Of a stretch of DNA of 64,000 nt, positions 52,308 to 61,925 are shown one piece after another (the stretch's first letter is position 1; each line of letters begins with the position of its first letter). Made by a program: the position numbers and the translations under genes. Under the pieces are notes generated by a model. That model saw only the letters and a program-made list of their open reading frames with translations, had not been told where the DNA came from and made no database searches. Source of the DNA: Syntrophales bacterium (GTDB lineage Bacteria > Desulfobacterota > Syntrophia > Syntrophales > PHBD01); assembly GCA_035363115.1 (NCBI GenBank), contig DAOSEM010000002.1, forward strand, positions 476,841 to 540,840. The letters run 5' to 3'.

Positions 52308-54947
52308 TCACTGCAGCACGGAGTACCCTTTTTCGCGGATCAGCCTCAGGCAGGCATCAACGACGTCCCGGTCGTAAAGAATTCCCCGGTTCCTTTCAAT
52401 CTCTTCGACAGCCGCCTCGATTCCCAGGGTGGGCCGGTAGGGACGGTGAGAAGCCATGGACTCCACGACATCGGAAACAGCCAGGATGCGGGCTTCCAGG
52501 ATAATCTCCTCCCCTTCCAGTTTTCTCGGATAACCCGATCCGTCCATCCGCTCATGGTGCTGGTAGACGATCTCGGCAAGTTGCCAGGGCGATTCCACAT
52601 CCTTCAGAATCTCATAGCCTTTCTGTGCGTGTTCCCTGACCAGGGCGAATTCGATCTCTCTCAGTTTCTTGGGTTTGCTCAAGATCTCGGCGGGCACATA
52701 GAGCTTCCCGATGTCGTGAATGACGGCGGCCATGCGGAGACCCTCAATCCGGTCGCGGGACAATCCCATTTCCTCGGCGATATTGGCCGCAAGTTCCGAA
52801 ACCCGGACCTGGTGGCCCGCCGTATAGGGATCCCGGGTTTCCACCGCCGAAACCAGGACGTGAATCGTCGTTCCCAATGCCTTCCGCAGATTCTCGAGGG
52901 TTTCCTGGAGGTTCTTTTCCGCCTGCTTGCGCGTGGTGATGTCACGGGCCATGCCGCGAAAGCCGATGGGATTTCCTTGTTCGTCCGACAGCAGACCGGC
53001 CCATGACTCATAATTCTTCACCTGTCCGTCTTTCATGACCACGTCATAATCAAAAAGCCGGACGGGCTGGCCCGTATTGTAGATTTTCGAAAATATGTCC
53101 AGCACCAGTTTGCTGGTCTCGGGACTGATATACTTCCGATAGTTCATGCCTATGAGTTCTTCGTGGGTATACCCCGTCTTACTGACCAGTGCTTCGTTGA
53201 AGAAAACAAGATCTCCTCTCAGGTTTAACTCAAAATAGGCATCGTCTATGTCTTCGAGGATGTTGCGGTACTTCGCCTCGCTCTTCCTCAGGGCCTCTTC
53301 CACCTGCTTTCGGTTCGTTACGTCTTCATAGAGCGCCACGATCTCCCCGGAAGGCAGCCGGAAGACATGGTTCTCCCGCCAGCCCTCAATACGCTGGTCT
53401 TTGTAAAAGGTAATATCGTGATCCTCGGCTCTGCCCGTTTCCCAGACCCGCCGGAATACATCGAACAGTCCGAAATCCCGGACCCCCGGGAAAACCTCTG
53501 TCACCTTACGGCCCAATACCTCTTCTTTTTTGATCTTCTCCAACCGTTCCGCCGCCTGGTTGAAGTCCCGGATGACGAAGTCTTGCCCGTCGTCTACGGC
53601 TTCATAGATGACCGCACAGCTGCACATCCTCTCGAAGAGCTGGCGGAAGCGGACCTCACTCCTCTGCAGGGCCTCTTCCGCCTGTTTGCGGTCGGTAATG
53701 TCGATGGCGATTCCCTGGTAATGGGTGATCGAACCGTCTGGACCGCGCCGTATCCATGTTCTGTCATCGATCCATCGTATCTCGCCGGATTTTGAGAAGA
53801 TTCGGTATTCCTGGGTGAACTCGCCCCGGCCTTCCCGGGTATACTGCTCCACTTCTGTGCCTATCCTCTGAATATCTTCCGGGTGAACGATGGAGGCATA
53901 GGAAATCAGGCCCCCCGTGAAATCGTCAGGAACATAGCCGTAGGAAGTGATGCTTCCGGATACATATTCCACCGGCCATCCCGGTTCGGCCTTCCAAAGC
54001 CAGGCGACTGCAGGGCTGTGGTCGATGATGAATTCCAGCTCCTGCCTTTTCGCATAGGCCGCCTGCAGTTTCTCCTCCATCTTTTGGCGTTCGGTGATGT
54101 CCCTGGCAATGGAGACCATCCCGATGATTTTCCCATTGCTCCAGATGGGGGACCCACTGATCTCGCCATGCTTGATGCAGCCGTCCCTGGCAATAAATCG
54201 ATAACGGGCCGCTTCAATGGTGTCGCCATGCAGAATCCTCTCTACGTCGGATGCGACGCGTTCAAATGAATCCGGCGTCAGAATGGTTTTCAAGTCGAAA
54301 ACCGGACGGCTGACAAACTCTTCCGGTTTATAACCCAGGATTCTCTCCAGGCACGGAGTTATGCTTGAAATGACCAGGTCGGCGTCGATTGTGATGATTA
54401 CATCCGTCACATGCTCAAAGCTCAAACGGTATTTTTCTTCCAAGATCCTTAACTGATGATTGACCGCCTCCAGGTCCGACATCTTCTTTTCCAGTTTCCG
54501 GAAGAGGATCTCGTTGTGCTGCCGGAAGATCTCCATCTCCTCGCCGAGGGGCATGACCGCAACCTGCCTCGCGGAGTAGGATTCATCGAGGACCTCCCGA
54601 ACCAGGCGGACCAGAACATCCGGTTCCTGGGGCTTGACGACGAACCGGTCGGCACCGAGGTCGAGGGCAAAGTCCTGGTCTTTCGGGTCCGTGTAGGTGG
54701 CGGTATACACGATAAACGGGATATGGTTCAGTTTCTCGTCCGCTTTCCATTCCCGGCACAGGGCATAGCCGTCCATGACCGGCATGAGGATGTCCGATAT
54801 GATCACGTCGGGCGGACGGCGTCTCGCCTTCTCGAGGGCTTCCGCTCCGTTCACGGCTCGCTCGACTTGATAGCCTGCCCCTTCAAGAACAAATTCAAGA
54901 AGATAGAGATTTTCCTCTTGATCATCGACGATCAGGCATCGGTGCAT
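52308..54947 (-). CDS. Response regulator with PAS domains and HD-GYP phosphodiesterase output
   Basis: About 879 residues. An N-terminal receiver (CLIVDDQEENLYLLEFVL; DVIISDILMPVMDG with the phospho-Asp) is followed by four PAS/PAC modules between about 150 and 660. The C-terminal HD-GYP domain has AGHQVRVSELAANIAEEMG, HDIGKLYVPAEIL, YQHHERMDGSGYPRKLEGE and HRPYRPTLG. All metal-binding and GYP residues are visible, so c-di-GMP hydrolysis is likely. The Met at 54947 (receiver start) is chosen; an upstream extension to 55160 would run over the neighbouring gene. It follows a similar gene by 10 bases. Confidence 0.92.
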   Translation of the reverse strand: MHRCLIVDDQEENLYLLEFVLEGAGYQVERAVNGAEALEKARRRPPDVIISDILMPVMDGYALCREWKADEKLNHIPFIVYTATYTDPKDQDFALDLGADRFVVKPQEPDVLVRLVREVLDESYSARQVAVMPLGEEMEIFRQHNEILFRKLEKKMSDLEAVNHQLRILEEKYRLSFEHVTDVIITIDADLVISSITPCLERILGYKPEEFVSRPVFDLKTILTPDSFERVASDVERILHGDTIEAARYRFIARDGCIKHGEISGSPIWSNGKIIGMVSIARDITERQKMEEKLQAAYAKRQELEFIIDHSPAVAWLWKAEPGWPVEYVSGSITSYGYVPDDFTGGLISYASIVHPEDIQRIGTEVEQYTREGRGEFTQEYRIFSKSGEIRWIDDRTWIRRGPDGSITHYQGIAIDITDRKQAEEALQRSEVRFRQLFERMCSCAVIYEAVDDGQDFVIRDFNQAAERLEKIKKEEVLGRKVTEVFPGVRDFGLFDVFRRVWETGRAEDHDITFYKDQRIEGWRENHVFRLPSGEIVALYEDVTNRKQVEEALRKSEAKYRNILEDIDDAYFELNLRGDLVFFNEALVSKTGYTHEELIGMNYRKYISPETSKLVLDIFSKIYNTGQPVRLFDYDVVMKDGQVKNYESWAGLLSDEQGNPIGFRGMARDITTRKQAEKNLQETLENLRKALGTTIHVLVSAVETRDPYTAGHQVRVSELAANIAEEMGLSRDRIEGLRMAAVIHDIGKLYVPAEILSKPKKLREIEFALVREHAQKGYEILKDVESPWQLAEIVYQHHERMDGSGYPRKLEGEEIILEARILAVSDVVESMASHRPYRPTLGIEAAVEEIERNRGILYDRDVVDACLRLIREKGYSVLQ

Positions 54948-54957
54948 GATGCTTTCC

Positions 54958-57255
54958 TCATCCCTTTCCTTCCCGTTGCGGGCCCGAAGCCGGCCGTCCC
55001 AATGTTGAGGACGGAGGCTCCGCCGGCTGGTTGGCGGCATGGTCGTTTTCAAACCGGAATCCCTTCTCCAGGAGAAGCCGCCGGCATGCATCCACGACGC
55101 CGGCGTCATAGCGGGTTCCCCGGTGCATCGTGATTTCATCCAAGGCCACATCCACGCCAAGGGAAGGACGATAGGGCCGGTGGGAGCTCATGGCCTCCAC
55201 GACATCGGCCACGGCAATGATGCGCGCCCCCTGCAGAATGCGATCACCGGACAACCCCCGGGGATATCCCGATCCATCGAGTCGCTCGTGATGCTGGAAG
55301 ATCACTTCCGCGATGGGATAGGCAAAATCGATGTGGCGGATGATTTCATAGCCTTCCTCGGGATGGATCTGGATCAGCCTGTATTCGACATCGCTCAATT
55401 TACCGGGCTTGGAAAGGATGTCCGAGGGGATGTGGATCTTGCCAACATCGTGCAGCAGGGCCGCTGTCCCGAGGAACTGGACATGCTCTTCCGGAAGGTG
55501 CATCTCCCGGGCAATCGCTGTCACCAGCCGGTTTACCCTCTCCTGGTGCCCTGCCGTATACGGATCCTTGGCCTCGAGCAGCGAGGAGATGGTCCGGATC
55601 GTCCCGGACAGGGTGTTCTGAAGCTGTTCGAAGGTCTGCCCGAGTCTTTCCTTGGTCTCGACCAGTTCCGTGATGTCTTCGTACGTCGCGACAATCCGGT
55701 TGTCTTGGAGGCGTTCTCCAATGCGTGCCGCTTTCATCCGGCAGAAAATGTCCTTCCCGTCCATGTGACGGCACAGGGCTTCCATCTCGACCGTAATGTT
55801 TTCCTGAATGCCCAGGGCCTGATAGACCTCGTTTCCGATGCGCTGGAACTCCTCTTCGCTGCGGTACAGGATGCGCGCGGATCGGCCGTAAAGCTCTTCA
55901 GGCTGCCAGCCGAAGACGCGGGTCGTGTCGTCATTGGCAAACACGATCCGCCGGTTTTCCAGCCCGATGACCGCCAGGGGAATGGAGTTGAGGATCGAGG
56001 CTTCCATGGTCTTGGAATAGTCCAGTTTTTCCCGTGTCTCTTTCCACTCCGTGATGTCCAGCGAATTGCCAAGGATCGCCGGCCGGCCTCTGTATTCCGT
56101 GAGGTTGAGGGTCAGCATGATCCAGCGCACGGTGCCGTCCTTGCAGATGATCCGGACTTCGAAGGGAACGGCCATCCCTTCCCGGATCATGCGCCGGGTC
56201 AGGGTGCGGGCCTTCTCCCGGTCATCGGGGTGAATGCAGTACAGGGAATCCTTTCCGACGAGTTCCTCCGGCGTGTATCCGGCGAAGGCGGCGGCACTCC
56301 GGTTGAGGAACTGGAATTGCCCGTCCTGGAGCAGGTAGATCCCGGTGAAGGACCGGTCCGTCAGGCTTTTGTAGAGTCCCTCCCACTCCATCTTCTCCGT
56401 GATGTCTTCCGCCGTTCCTTCGAAGTACTCGACGGTTCCGTCCTCTCTCCGGACGGCATGGCTGTTCAGGGACAGCCAGATCGTTCTCCCGCTCCGGTGT
56501 CGAAACGGGGCGATGAATCCCAGGAGCAAACCCTTCTCCGCGAGCAGCGAGCGTGCCCTTTCCCGGTCACGGGGATCCAGGTAGAGCTCCCGGCCGATGT
56601 CGGCGACCGCGTCGATCATCTCCTGCGGCGAGTCATAGCCGAACATGCGTGCCAGGGCGGGATTGACCATCGTGTAGCGGCCCTCCGGCGTGGACTGGAA
56701 GATCCCGAGAATGGAATCCTCGAAGATGCGGTGAAATTTACGCTCGCTTGTGAAAAGGGCACGGTTCGCCTCGTCCAGTTCCTGCACTTTCTCCTCGAGT
56801 TTGCGGACGACGGTTTCACTGTACCCTTTCAGGAATTCATCATCAGGAGGAGGCTCCGCTTTCAAGGAAGGCAGGTCCATTCCGCCTCGTCTCTCCAGAA
56901 GCATGCGGATCGATTTCACGACCTCGAACGGGTCGACTGGTTTGACAAGGATCAGATCGACTCCCTGATCCAGGGCGAACTGCCGGTCTTTCGGGTCCGT
57001 GTAGGTCGCCGTGTAGAATACGAAAGGGATGTTCTTCAGGTTTTCATCGAGCTTGCACTCTCTGAGAAACGTGAACCCGTCCATGACGGGCATGAAGATG
57101 TCCGAGATGATGAGATCCGGAAAGGAAGACCTTGCCTGCTCCAGCGCCTCTTTTCCGTTGGCGGCGCTGACCGTGTCGAAGCCCTCCTCCCGGAGGATGA
57201 TGTCGAGCAGATAGACGTTCTCGGAGGTGTCGTCAACGATCAGAATCTTCGACAT
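54958..57255 (-). CDS. Response regulator with PAS domains and HD-GYP phosphodiesterase output (paralogue)
   Basis: A 765-residue protein with the same plan as its downstream neighbour. It has a receiver (ILIVDDTSENVYLLDIIL; DLIISDIFMPVMDG), a coiled coil, three PAS/PAC units (about 165-285, 290-410, 415-535) and an HD-GYP domain (AGHQERVNRLVTAIARE; LLHDVGKIHIPSDIL; FQHHERLDGSGYPRGLSGD; SHRPYRPSLG). The C-terminal tail after the HD-GYP domain is Pro/Ser-rich. It probably arose with the next gene by tandem duplication. Both would lower c-di-GMP on phosphorylation by an unlinked kinase, possibly the hybrid kinase at 43272. Confidence 0.92.
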   Translation of the reverse strand: MSKILIVDDTSENVYLLDIILREEGFDTVSAANGKEALEQARSSFPDLIISDIFMPVMDGFTFLRECKLDENLKNIPFVFYTATYTDPKDRQFALDQGVDLILVKPVDPFEVVKSIRMLLERRGGMDLPSLKAEPPPDDEFLKGYSETVVRKLEEKVQELDEANRALFTSERKFHRIFEDSILGIFQSTPEGRYTMVNPALARMFGYDSPQEMIDAVADIGRELYLDPRDRERARSLLAEKGLLLGFIAPFRHRSGRTIWLSLNSHAVRREDGTVEYFEGTAEDITEKMEWEGLYKSLTDRSFTGIYLLQDGQFQFLNRSAAAFAGYTPEELVGKDSLYCIHPDDREKARTLTRRMIREGMAVPFEVRIICKDGTVRWIMLTLNLTEYRGRPAILGNSLDITEWKETREKLDYSKTMEASILNSIPLAVIGLENRRIVFANDDTTRVFGWQPEELYGRSARILYRSEEEFQRIGNEVYQALGIQENITVEMEALCRHMDGKDIFCRMKAARIGERLQDNRIVATYEDITELVETKERLGQTFEQLQNTLSGTIRTISSLLEAKDPYTAGHQERVNRLVTAIAREMHLPEEHVQFLGTAALLHDVGKIHIPSDILSKPGKLSDVEYRLIQIHPEEGYEIIRHIDFAYPIAEVIFQHHERLDGSGYPRGLSGDRILQGARIIAVADVVEAMSSHRPYRPSLGVDVALDEITMHRGTRYDAGVVDACRRLLLEKGFRFENDHAANQPAEPPSSTLGRPASGPQREGKG

Positions 57256-57462
57256 CAGGCAGACCTTTTTTCACGGTTGGAGAAAGGATTCAAACGTCTG
57301 GCCTATGTTGATGGAAGCATAAAAGGATGCTCATGCTGCCGGGGCGATTATATGTTGAGAAATGATTTCTTTCATCAACTTCTTTTTGATTCGGATCGAT
57401 GGAACGCACAGGAGGGCTTTGATTGAATCGAGGCAAAGAAAGGGCGGGAAATCCGTCAGATG
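57256..57462. other. Intergenic region upstream of the HD-GYP pair
   Basis: About 200 bases of mixed, relatively A+T-rich sequence with no supportable gene. It should hold the promoter of the two regulator genes, but I could not identify a convincing -35/-10 pair. Confidence 0.35.
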
Positions 57463-57483
57463 AAAATTGCCGGGCTTCCCGGC
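57463..57483 (-). terminator. Candidate intrinsic terminator of the molybdoenzyme operon
   Basis: Read on the minus strand, gccggg and cccggc form a 6-bp G+C-only stem with a 3-base loop (57469-57483), followed by aatttt. It lies about 90 bases after the TorD-like stop and before the next minus-strand operon. A weaker 7-bp repeat (atcaccc/gggtgat) sits just upstream in the transcript. Confidence 0.5.
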
Positions 57484-57575
57484 ATCACCCGGTATAGACC
57501 CGGTGCAGAGGGTGATCGGTATATTGCACAACCTTGGGAGGCGGCAACGGCAGGCAAGTTTTCTTTATGCGGGCA

Positions 57576-58232
57576 TCACGACTGGATTCCCGCAAGGACA
57601 AAGGACGTAATTTTGCCCATCATTCTGTAAAAAACGGTCCGTCCATGTATCGCGACCTTTTCTGCGAACGTACGGCCGAAAGTAGCAAGATGATGGTTTA
57701 TGACATCGCCCTGCAGTTTCCGGGCGAACTCGGCATTTTCCCTGTTGTTCGTCTCGATGGCCTTGATCTCGTTGAAATACAGATAGGACAGGAACTCGAA
57801 TTCCACCGCGATATGGTCAGGCGGCATCTTGAAATGCTCGGCGGGCCGGAGGCCGGCATCATAGTAAAGCCTTGCGATCTGGAATGTGGATTCCTGGAGA
57901 AGCTTCCCTTCATTGTAAACCGACTCGAAAAGATAGACCAGCCGGGGCTTGGAGGAAAAGAACATATGGGTGTAGTCCTTCTCCAGCTCCAGCAGGAGTT
58001 CATCGTCTCCCTTCCCCGAGCCTGTATATTCATTTGTAATAGCCGCAATATCTTCGGAGACCGATGCCGCGTTCGGGAGACATCCGACGGCCGAAAGGAG
58101 GGCTGCGGGAAACTCCCCCTTGCGGAGGCTTGTGATTATTTCCCGATCGGGATAGTTGAAGGCCTGGGCCAGCAGGGAGAAAATGGCCGCCCGTGCTTCC
58201 AGTTCAAGGATTTGTTTATTCTCTGTCGTCAT
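57576..58232 (-). CDS. TorD/DmsD-family molybdoenzyme maturation chaperone
   Basis: A 218-residue all-helical chaperone. The family core is LEKDYTHMFFSSKPRLVYLFESVY and, later, PPDHIAVEFEFLSYLYFNEI, which matches the conserved P-x-D-H-x-(A/S)-x-E-(L/F)-E-F signature. Such proteins bind the twin-arginine signal of a molybdoenzyme and help cofactor insertion before export. It is the last gene of the operon with the catalytic and Fe-S subunits. Good ribosome-binding site (aaagga). Confidence 0.88.
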   Translation of the reverse strand: MTTENKQILELEARAAIFSLLAQAFNYPDREIITSLRKGEFPAALLSAVGCLPNAASVSEDIAAITNEYTGSGKGDDELLLELEKDYTHMFFSSKPRLVYLFESVYNEGKLLQESTFQIARLYYDAGLRPAEHFKMPPDHIAVEFEFLSYLYFNEIKAIETNNRENAEFARKLQGDVINHHLATFGRTFAEKVAIHGRTVFYRMMGKITSFVLAGIQS

Positions 58233-58320
58233 GATTACGTCCTTTCGTGGGCTATGTTTCCATTGTGGACCGAACTGCCCGGGAAGCGTCTGTTAATGGG
58301 TTCCGACGGGTATTCCGGTC

Positions 58321-58350
58321 CCCCGGGAAGGGTTTTACCCCTTCCCGGGG
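58321..58350. other. Strong G+C hairpin between Fe-S subunit and chaperone genes
   Basis: A perfect 12-bp inverted repeat, ccccgggaaggg (58321-58332) and cccttcccgggg (58339-58350), with a 6-base loop. No U-tract follows on either strand. It sits within the operon, after the Fe-S subunit's stop, and may set the relative amounts of the structural subunits and the chaperone by stabilising mRNA or causing partial termination. Confidence 0.6.
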
Positions 58351-58368
58351 AAGGTTATCCGAGAGAAA

Positions 58369-59076
58369 TCAGGATTTCTTGTTGTTCTCTTCAGCCTCGA
58401 CTCGTGCCCGGCGTTCGCTGAACTTCTTCAGGCCGGTAACCGCCAGGGCCGCCATGGCGGGTACGCCAAGATCTCCGTCCAGGGAAGCCTTTCCACCCTT
58501 CAGCATCCTCTTGGCTACTTTTGGATAACCGGCCGCAACGGGGTCTTCCTTGGTGAGAACGAACAGGTGCGTCCCGCCGTTCTCCTCGGATCCGTAAAGC
58601 TTCAGCTTCTTCTCCCTGGCCAGCTTCAGGGCCAGGGCCTTCATGGCCTTGTATTCGCCGAATTGCAGCGCTCCGGTGGGACATACCTCCACACAGGCCG
58701 GCTGCTTCCCGCCCCCAAGACGCTGGGCACAGAAGCTGCATTTGACGATTTTCTTCAAGTCTGCATCGAACTGCGGAATATGGAACGGACAGACCCGGAC
58801 GCAGGTCTGGCAGCCGATGCAGGTTTTGGCATCATACAACACCGGTCCGTAATCCGACTTGGTCAGTGCCTTGACGGGGCAGTTCTTCACGCACTGCGGA
58901 TCGAGGCAATGCATGCAGCGTTTCTGGTACAGGCCGCCGTCGTTGATGGTGACGAAGGTTCGGAAAAGACCCTTCGACGCCTGGTCGTGATACCGGAACT
59001 CCTGGATGCACCGGTATGCGCAGCTGTTGCAGCCGGTGCAGAACGTACTGTCGAGCAGGATCGCGTATTCTTTCAT
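58369..59076 (-). CDS. Molybdopterin oxidoreductase iron-sulfur subunit (four 4Fe-4S clusters)
   Basis: About 235 residues of the DmsB/PhsB/NrfC-type electron-transfer family. Four cluster motifs are visible: CTGCNSCAYRC, CMHCLDPQCVKNCP, CIGCQTCVRVCP and CSFCAQRLGGGKQPACVEVCP. No transport signal is present, so it should travel with the Tat-exported catalytic subunit. The ATG at 59076 has gaggtg 7 bases upstream; another ATG at 59082 is possible. It directly follows the catalytic subunit. No membrane-anchor (NrfD/DmsC-like) gene is seen in the operon. Confidence 0.92.
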   Translation of the reverse strand: MKEYAILLDSTFCTGCNSCAYRCIQEFRYHDQASKGLFRTFVTINDGGLYQKRCMHCLDPQCVKNCPVKALTKSDYGPVLYDAKTCIGCQTCVRVCPFHIPQFDADLKKIVKCSFCAQRLGGGKQPACVEVCPTGALQFGEYKAMKALALKLAREKKLKLYGSEENGGTHLFVLTKEDPVAAGYPKVAKRMLKGGKASLDGDLGVPAMAALAVTGLKKFSERRARVEAEENNKKS

Positions 59077-59091
59077 CGTCATTCACCTCAC

Positions 59092-61671
59092 TTATGCTTT
59101 TCTGACGCTGACATAGACGTCTTCCACCCAGCCCATCCCGGTCGGATCGTGCTTCTTGACGATGTTGGGATCCTTCTGCGGGATCAGATCCCCGTCCCGG
59201 TAACCGAAATCCTTGGCATGCCGAAGATTTTTCGCCCGGTGCCCGATTCCGTGGAAGGTCAGGATGCAGTCCTGCCTTGTGACGCGGTTTGTCAGATGCA
59301 GCTTCGCCTTCTGCGGCCGGGGAAGATCCTTCATGTAGTTGGGATCGTTCTCCAGGATCACCATATCCCCTTCCTTGAGGCCCAGTTTCCTGCCCGCTTC
59401 CGGGTTCATCCAGACGCAGTCCATGAAGTTTCGGACGGTCACTTCCTTCAGGACGGCGTTGTTGATGAAGTTCGGATCCGCATGCATGTACCAGGGGGCG
59501 CGGGTAATCAGCAGGGAGAACTTGTAGTCGCCCGTGGATTCATGCCACCGGGTCGCCCAGACCGGCAGCGGTTCATGCCCAACCCGGGAGAATTCGTCGA
59601 TGTACATTCGCACTCTCCCCTTAGGCCGGCCGTAACCGATCTCCTCGATCTGTTTATAGTTTTTGTAAGGCTTCCGGTCGATCCAGAAACTCCCCTTCTT
59701 GTTGAAATCGGCTCCGTTCTCCGCTGCGCCAGCCTTCTTGACGGCGATGTCGCCCATGTTCATCGGAATCAGCTTCTTGGGATCACTGCTCCCGTCCGTG
59801 GTCCAGTATTTCGGAGCCATGGCCAGGCCGATCTTGGCGGCGAATCCGCCCCATCCGATCTGATCGCCCGGAGTCTTCTGAACCGGAACGCCGCCGGCGA
59901 GGCAGGGATATTTCGGGTAGTAGAGGCGCAGGTCGAGTTTACCCTCCTCGAACTGGTGGGGGGCAGGAATCACGTAGTCGCAGAAGTATCCAAGGTCGTC
60001 CAGGTAGAGGTTCCAGTCCACGACCATCTGCATCTTGTCCGCAGCCTTTTCCATCATCTGCGACTGGATCATGGCGAAGAGCCCCCGATGGGGATTCCTG
60101 AAGAATACCGCCTTGGCCCGATTGGTCTTGTAAAGTCCCCAGCCGACCATTCCGTAATGCCCCGGCGCCGAGAAATCCTTCTTCCGGTAGATGTCGTTTG
60201 TGACAGGAAATTCGTTTCTGAAATCGACTGGTTCAGCCGGCTGTTCCGGATAGGGAACGACGGGCGGGGCCAGTTCGTCAATCCAGGGGATCTTGATCCC
60301 GTGGAGAAGCAGGACGCCCCCTTCGTGGTCGATGGAGCCTGCCAGGGTGTTGAGAATGTTGATGGCATGGCGGAGCCGCCAGCTGTTGGCATAGTTCGGT
60401 CCCGCGGCGTCGCGCTTGTAGGTCGGGACCATGGCATAGGGGGCCGCCGCGGCGAATTCGATGGCGATCCTGCTGATCGCCTTGGCGGGTACATCGCTGA
60501 TCCTGGCGGCCCATTCGGGCGTGCAGGTTCTGGTCGCCTCCGAAAGAAGCTGCAGGACCGGCTTGGCGGTGATTGTTTTGCCTCCGACGGATACCTTGAA
60601 CGGACCGCCCGCGAGGACCGGAGCATCGCACTCGTCGATCGGCTCGGCCTTTTTGTGCTTGCTGCACCAGGCCAGGAATTGTCCGTCTTCCGCCTTCAGG
60701 GCGGAGCGTCCGTCTACATCGACCAGGGCGACAGCATCGGAATACTTCTTGAGGAATGGGGCATTGTATTTTTTTCCCGCGAGGATGGTCCGGATGATGG
60801 CCAGCGCCACGGCCAGGTCGGTCCCAGGCTTGATGGCATGGGTCTCACTGGCATATCCGTCTGCCATGGGCGTCCGGACGGGGTTGAACATCACGATCTT
60901 GCAGCCGTTCTTCTTTCCCGCAGCCCAGTGGTTGAGCATGCCTGCCTTGCCGCACTTGGAGAAGGAGTCGAACCCGAACCAGATCTGGTATTTGGATTTG
61001 TCGTAGTCGTACCCGCAGACGTGATGGCTTGGCGTATAGCAGCTGGAATAGAACTTGTTCGGCGGGTTGGTCAGGGTCAGGCAGTTGATGTAGTAATGGG
61101 TGCCGAAGCACTCCGTCCGCTGGTCGCTCCGGGTGGCCCCGATGGACTGGCAGAGCCGGTTCGTGTAGGGGTCACCAGGGGATGCGAAGAGAATTTCCTC
61201 CGGCTTCAGCTTCTTGAGGCCGGCGATGACTTCGTTCACCGCGTCGGCCGTTTTCATGGTGATCCAGCCCGGATCCACGTCCGTTCCCTTGACGGGATTG
61301 GTGCGCTTCAGGGAGACCATCAACCGGTCCGGATCGTACATTGAATCGACGAACCCCATGCCCTTGATGCAGAATTTCCCGTTGGAAACGGGATCCTCAG
61401 GCCGTCCTTCCAGCGTGATGGCCCGCTCCAGACCCGTAGCCGGGTCCACACCCATGACGACGTAGTAGGCGCAGTCCGCCTCGCATGCCCGTGCACAGAC
61501 CTGGGGAACCTTCTTGGTGACCCGGTAGGGAAGCTGCTCCTGCGGATGTTCCCCGAACGCCCATGCCGACTGCAGGTTCCGGAAGGGGAAAGCCGTCATT
61601 GCGGTGGCGATCCCGATTGCACCGGTCATCTGCAAAAAACGTCGCCTTGGCATCTCAAAATTGTCTTTCAT
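59092..61671 (-). CDS. Molybdopterin oxidoreductase catalytic subunit, Tat-exported
   Basis: About 859 residues of the DMSO-reductase superfamily. The twin-arginine signal is MPRRRFLQMTGAIGIATAM (residues 7-25). It is followed by the N-terminal cluster ligands C59, C63, C67 and C101. Molybdopterin-binding segments include QIWFGFDSFSKCGKAG and VFFRNPHRG, and the C-terminal domain VWMNPEAGRKLGLKEGDMV is the molydop-binding barrel. FYSSCYTPSHHVCGYD lies where the Mo ligand is expected, which suggests a Cys-type enzyme, but this is not certain. The substrate cannot be read; sulfur, arsenic or organic oxidants are all possible. The ATG at 61671 has gaggagg upstream. Confidence 0.9.
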   Translation of the reverse strand: MKDNFEMPRRRFLQMTGAIGIATAMTAFPFRNLQSAWAFGEHPQEQLPYRVTKKVPQVCARACEADCAYYVVMGVDPATGLERAITLEGRPEDPVSNGKFCIKGMGFVDSMYDPDRLMVSLKRTNPVKGTDVDPGWITMKTADAVNEVIAGLKKLKPEEILFASPGDPYTNRLCQSIGATRSDQRTECFGTHYYINCLTLTNPPNKFYSSCYTPSHHVCGYDYDKSKYQIWFGFDSFSKCGKAGMLNHWAAGKKNGCKIVMFNPVRTPMADGYASETHAIKPGTDLAVALAIIRTILAGKKYNAPFLKKYSDAVALVDVDGRSALKAEDGQFLAWCSKHKKAEPIDECDAPVLAGGPFKVSVGGKTITAKPVLQLLSEATRTCTPEWAARISDVPAKAISRIAIEFAAAAPYAMVPTYKRDAAGPNYANSWRLRHAINILNTLAGSIDHEGGVLLLHGIKIPWIDELAPPVVPYPEQPAEPVDFRNEFPVTNDIYRKKDFSAPGHYGMVGWGLYKTNRAKAVFFRNPHRGLFAMIQSQMMEKAADKMQMVVDWNLYLDDLGYFCDYVIPAPHQFEEGKLDLRLYYPKYPCLAGGVPVQKTPGDQIGWGGFAAKIGLAMAPKYWTTDGSSDPKKLIPMNMGDIAVKKAGAAENGADFNKKGSFWIDRKPYKNYKQIEEIGYGRPKGRVRMYIDEFSRVGHEPLPVWATRWHESTGDYKFSLLITRAPWYMHADPNFINNAVLKEVTVRNFMDCVWMNPEAGRKLGLKEGDMVILENDPNYMKDLPRPQKAKLHLTNRVTRQDCILTFHGIGHRAKNLRHAKDFGYRDGDLIPQKDPNIVKKHDPTGMGWVEDVYVSVRKA

Positions 61672-61822
61672 ACGTAACCTCCTCTGCGGTCTCGCGAACC
61701 AATGAGATGGAACGCTCCATTTCTCCGGTCGCTTCGCATTAAGTAGATGCCCAATTTCTCTGCCGTCCATTCGGGACGACACCCATCATCCGATTCCATA
61801 CTTGCGAACCGAATGACTGTTG

Positions 61823-61849
61823 ATTATTCCTCCCCGCATAGATTGTCAA
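61823..61849 (-). promoter_or_regulatory. Candidate sigma-70 promoter of the molybdoenzyme operon
   Basis: On the minus strand, a perfect TTGACA (61844-61849) is followed after 15 bases by AATAAT (61823-61828), or after 16 by ATAATC. It lies about 150 bases upstream of the catalytic-subunit start and below the palindrome at 61892. A good match for the housekeeping sigma factor. Confidence 0.5.
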
Positions 61850-61891
61850 GACTTAATTGCTAATAATTACAGATAGTTATGGCATTACTGG

Positions 61892-61913
61892 CATATGCCT
61901 CTAGAGGCATATG
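61892..61913. promoter_or_regulatory. 22-bp perfect palindrome, candidate operator
   Basis: The half-site catatgcctct (61892-61902) is followed immediately by its exact reverse complement, without a spacer. It lies 12 bases past the ModE-like gene's stop and about 45 bases upstream of the -35 at 61844-61849. A dimeric regulator, perhaps the adjacent ModE-like protein, could bind there as an activator or repressor. The lack of a loop makes it a poor hairpin terminator. Confidence 0.55.
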
Positions 61914-61925
61914 GACGAGACATGC

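Noticed and set aside
55039..57426. 795-codon plus-strand open frame opposite an HD-GYP gene
   Set aside because: It mirrors the codon structure of the real minus-strand gene, whose receiver, PAS and HD-GYP motifs are unambiguous.
58567..61344. 925-codon plus-strand open frame opposite the molybdoenzyme genes
   Set aside because: It is antisense to two genes with complete cluster motifs and has no recognisable domain or start signal.
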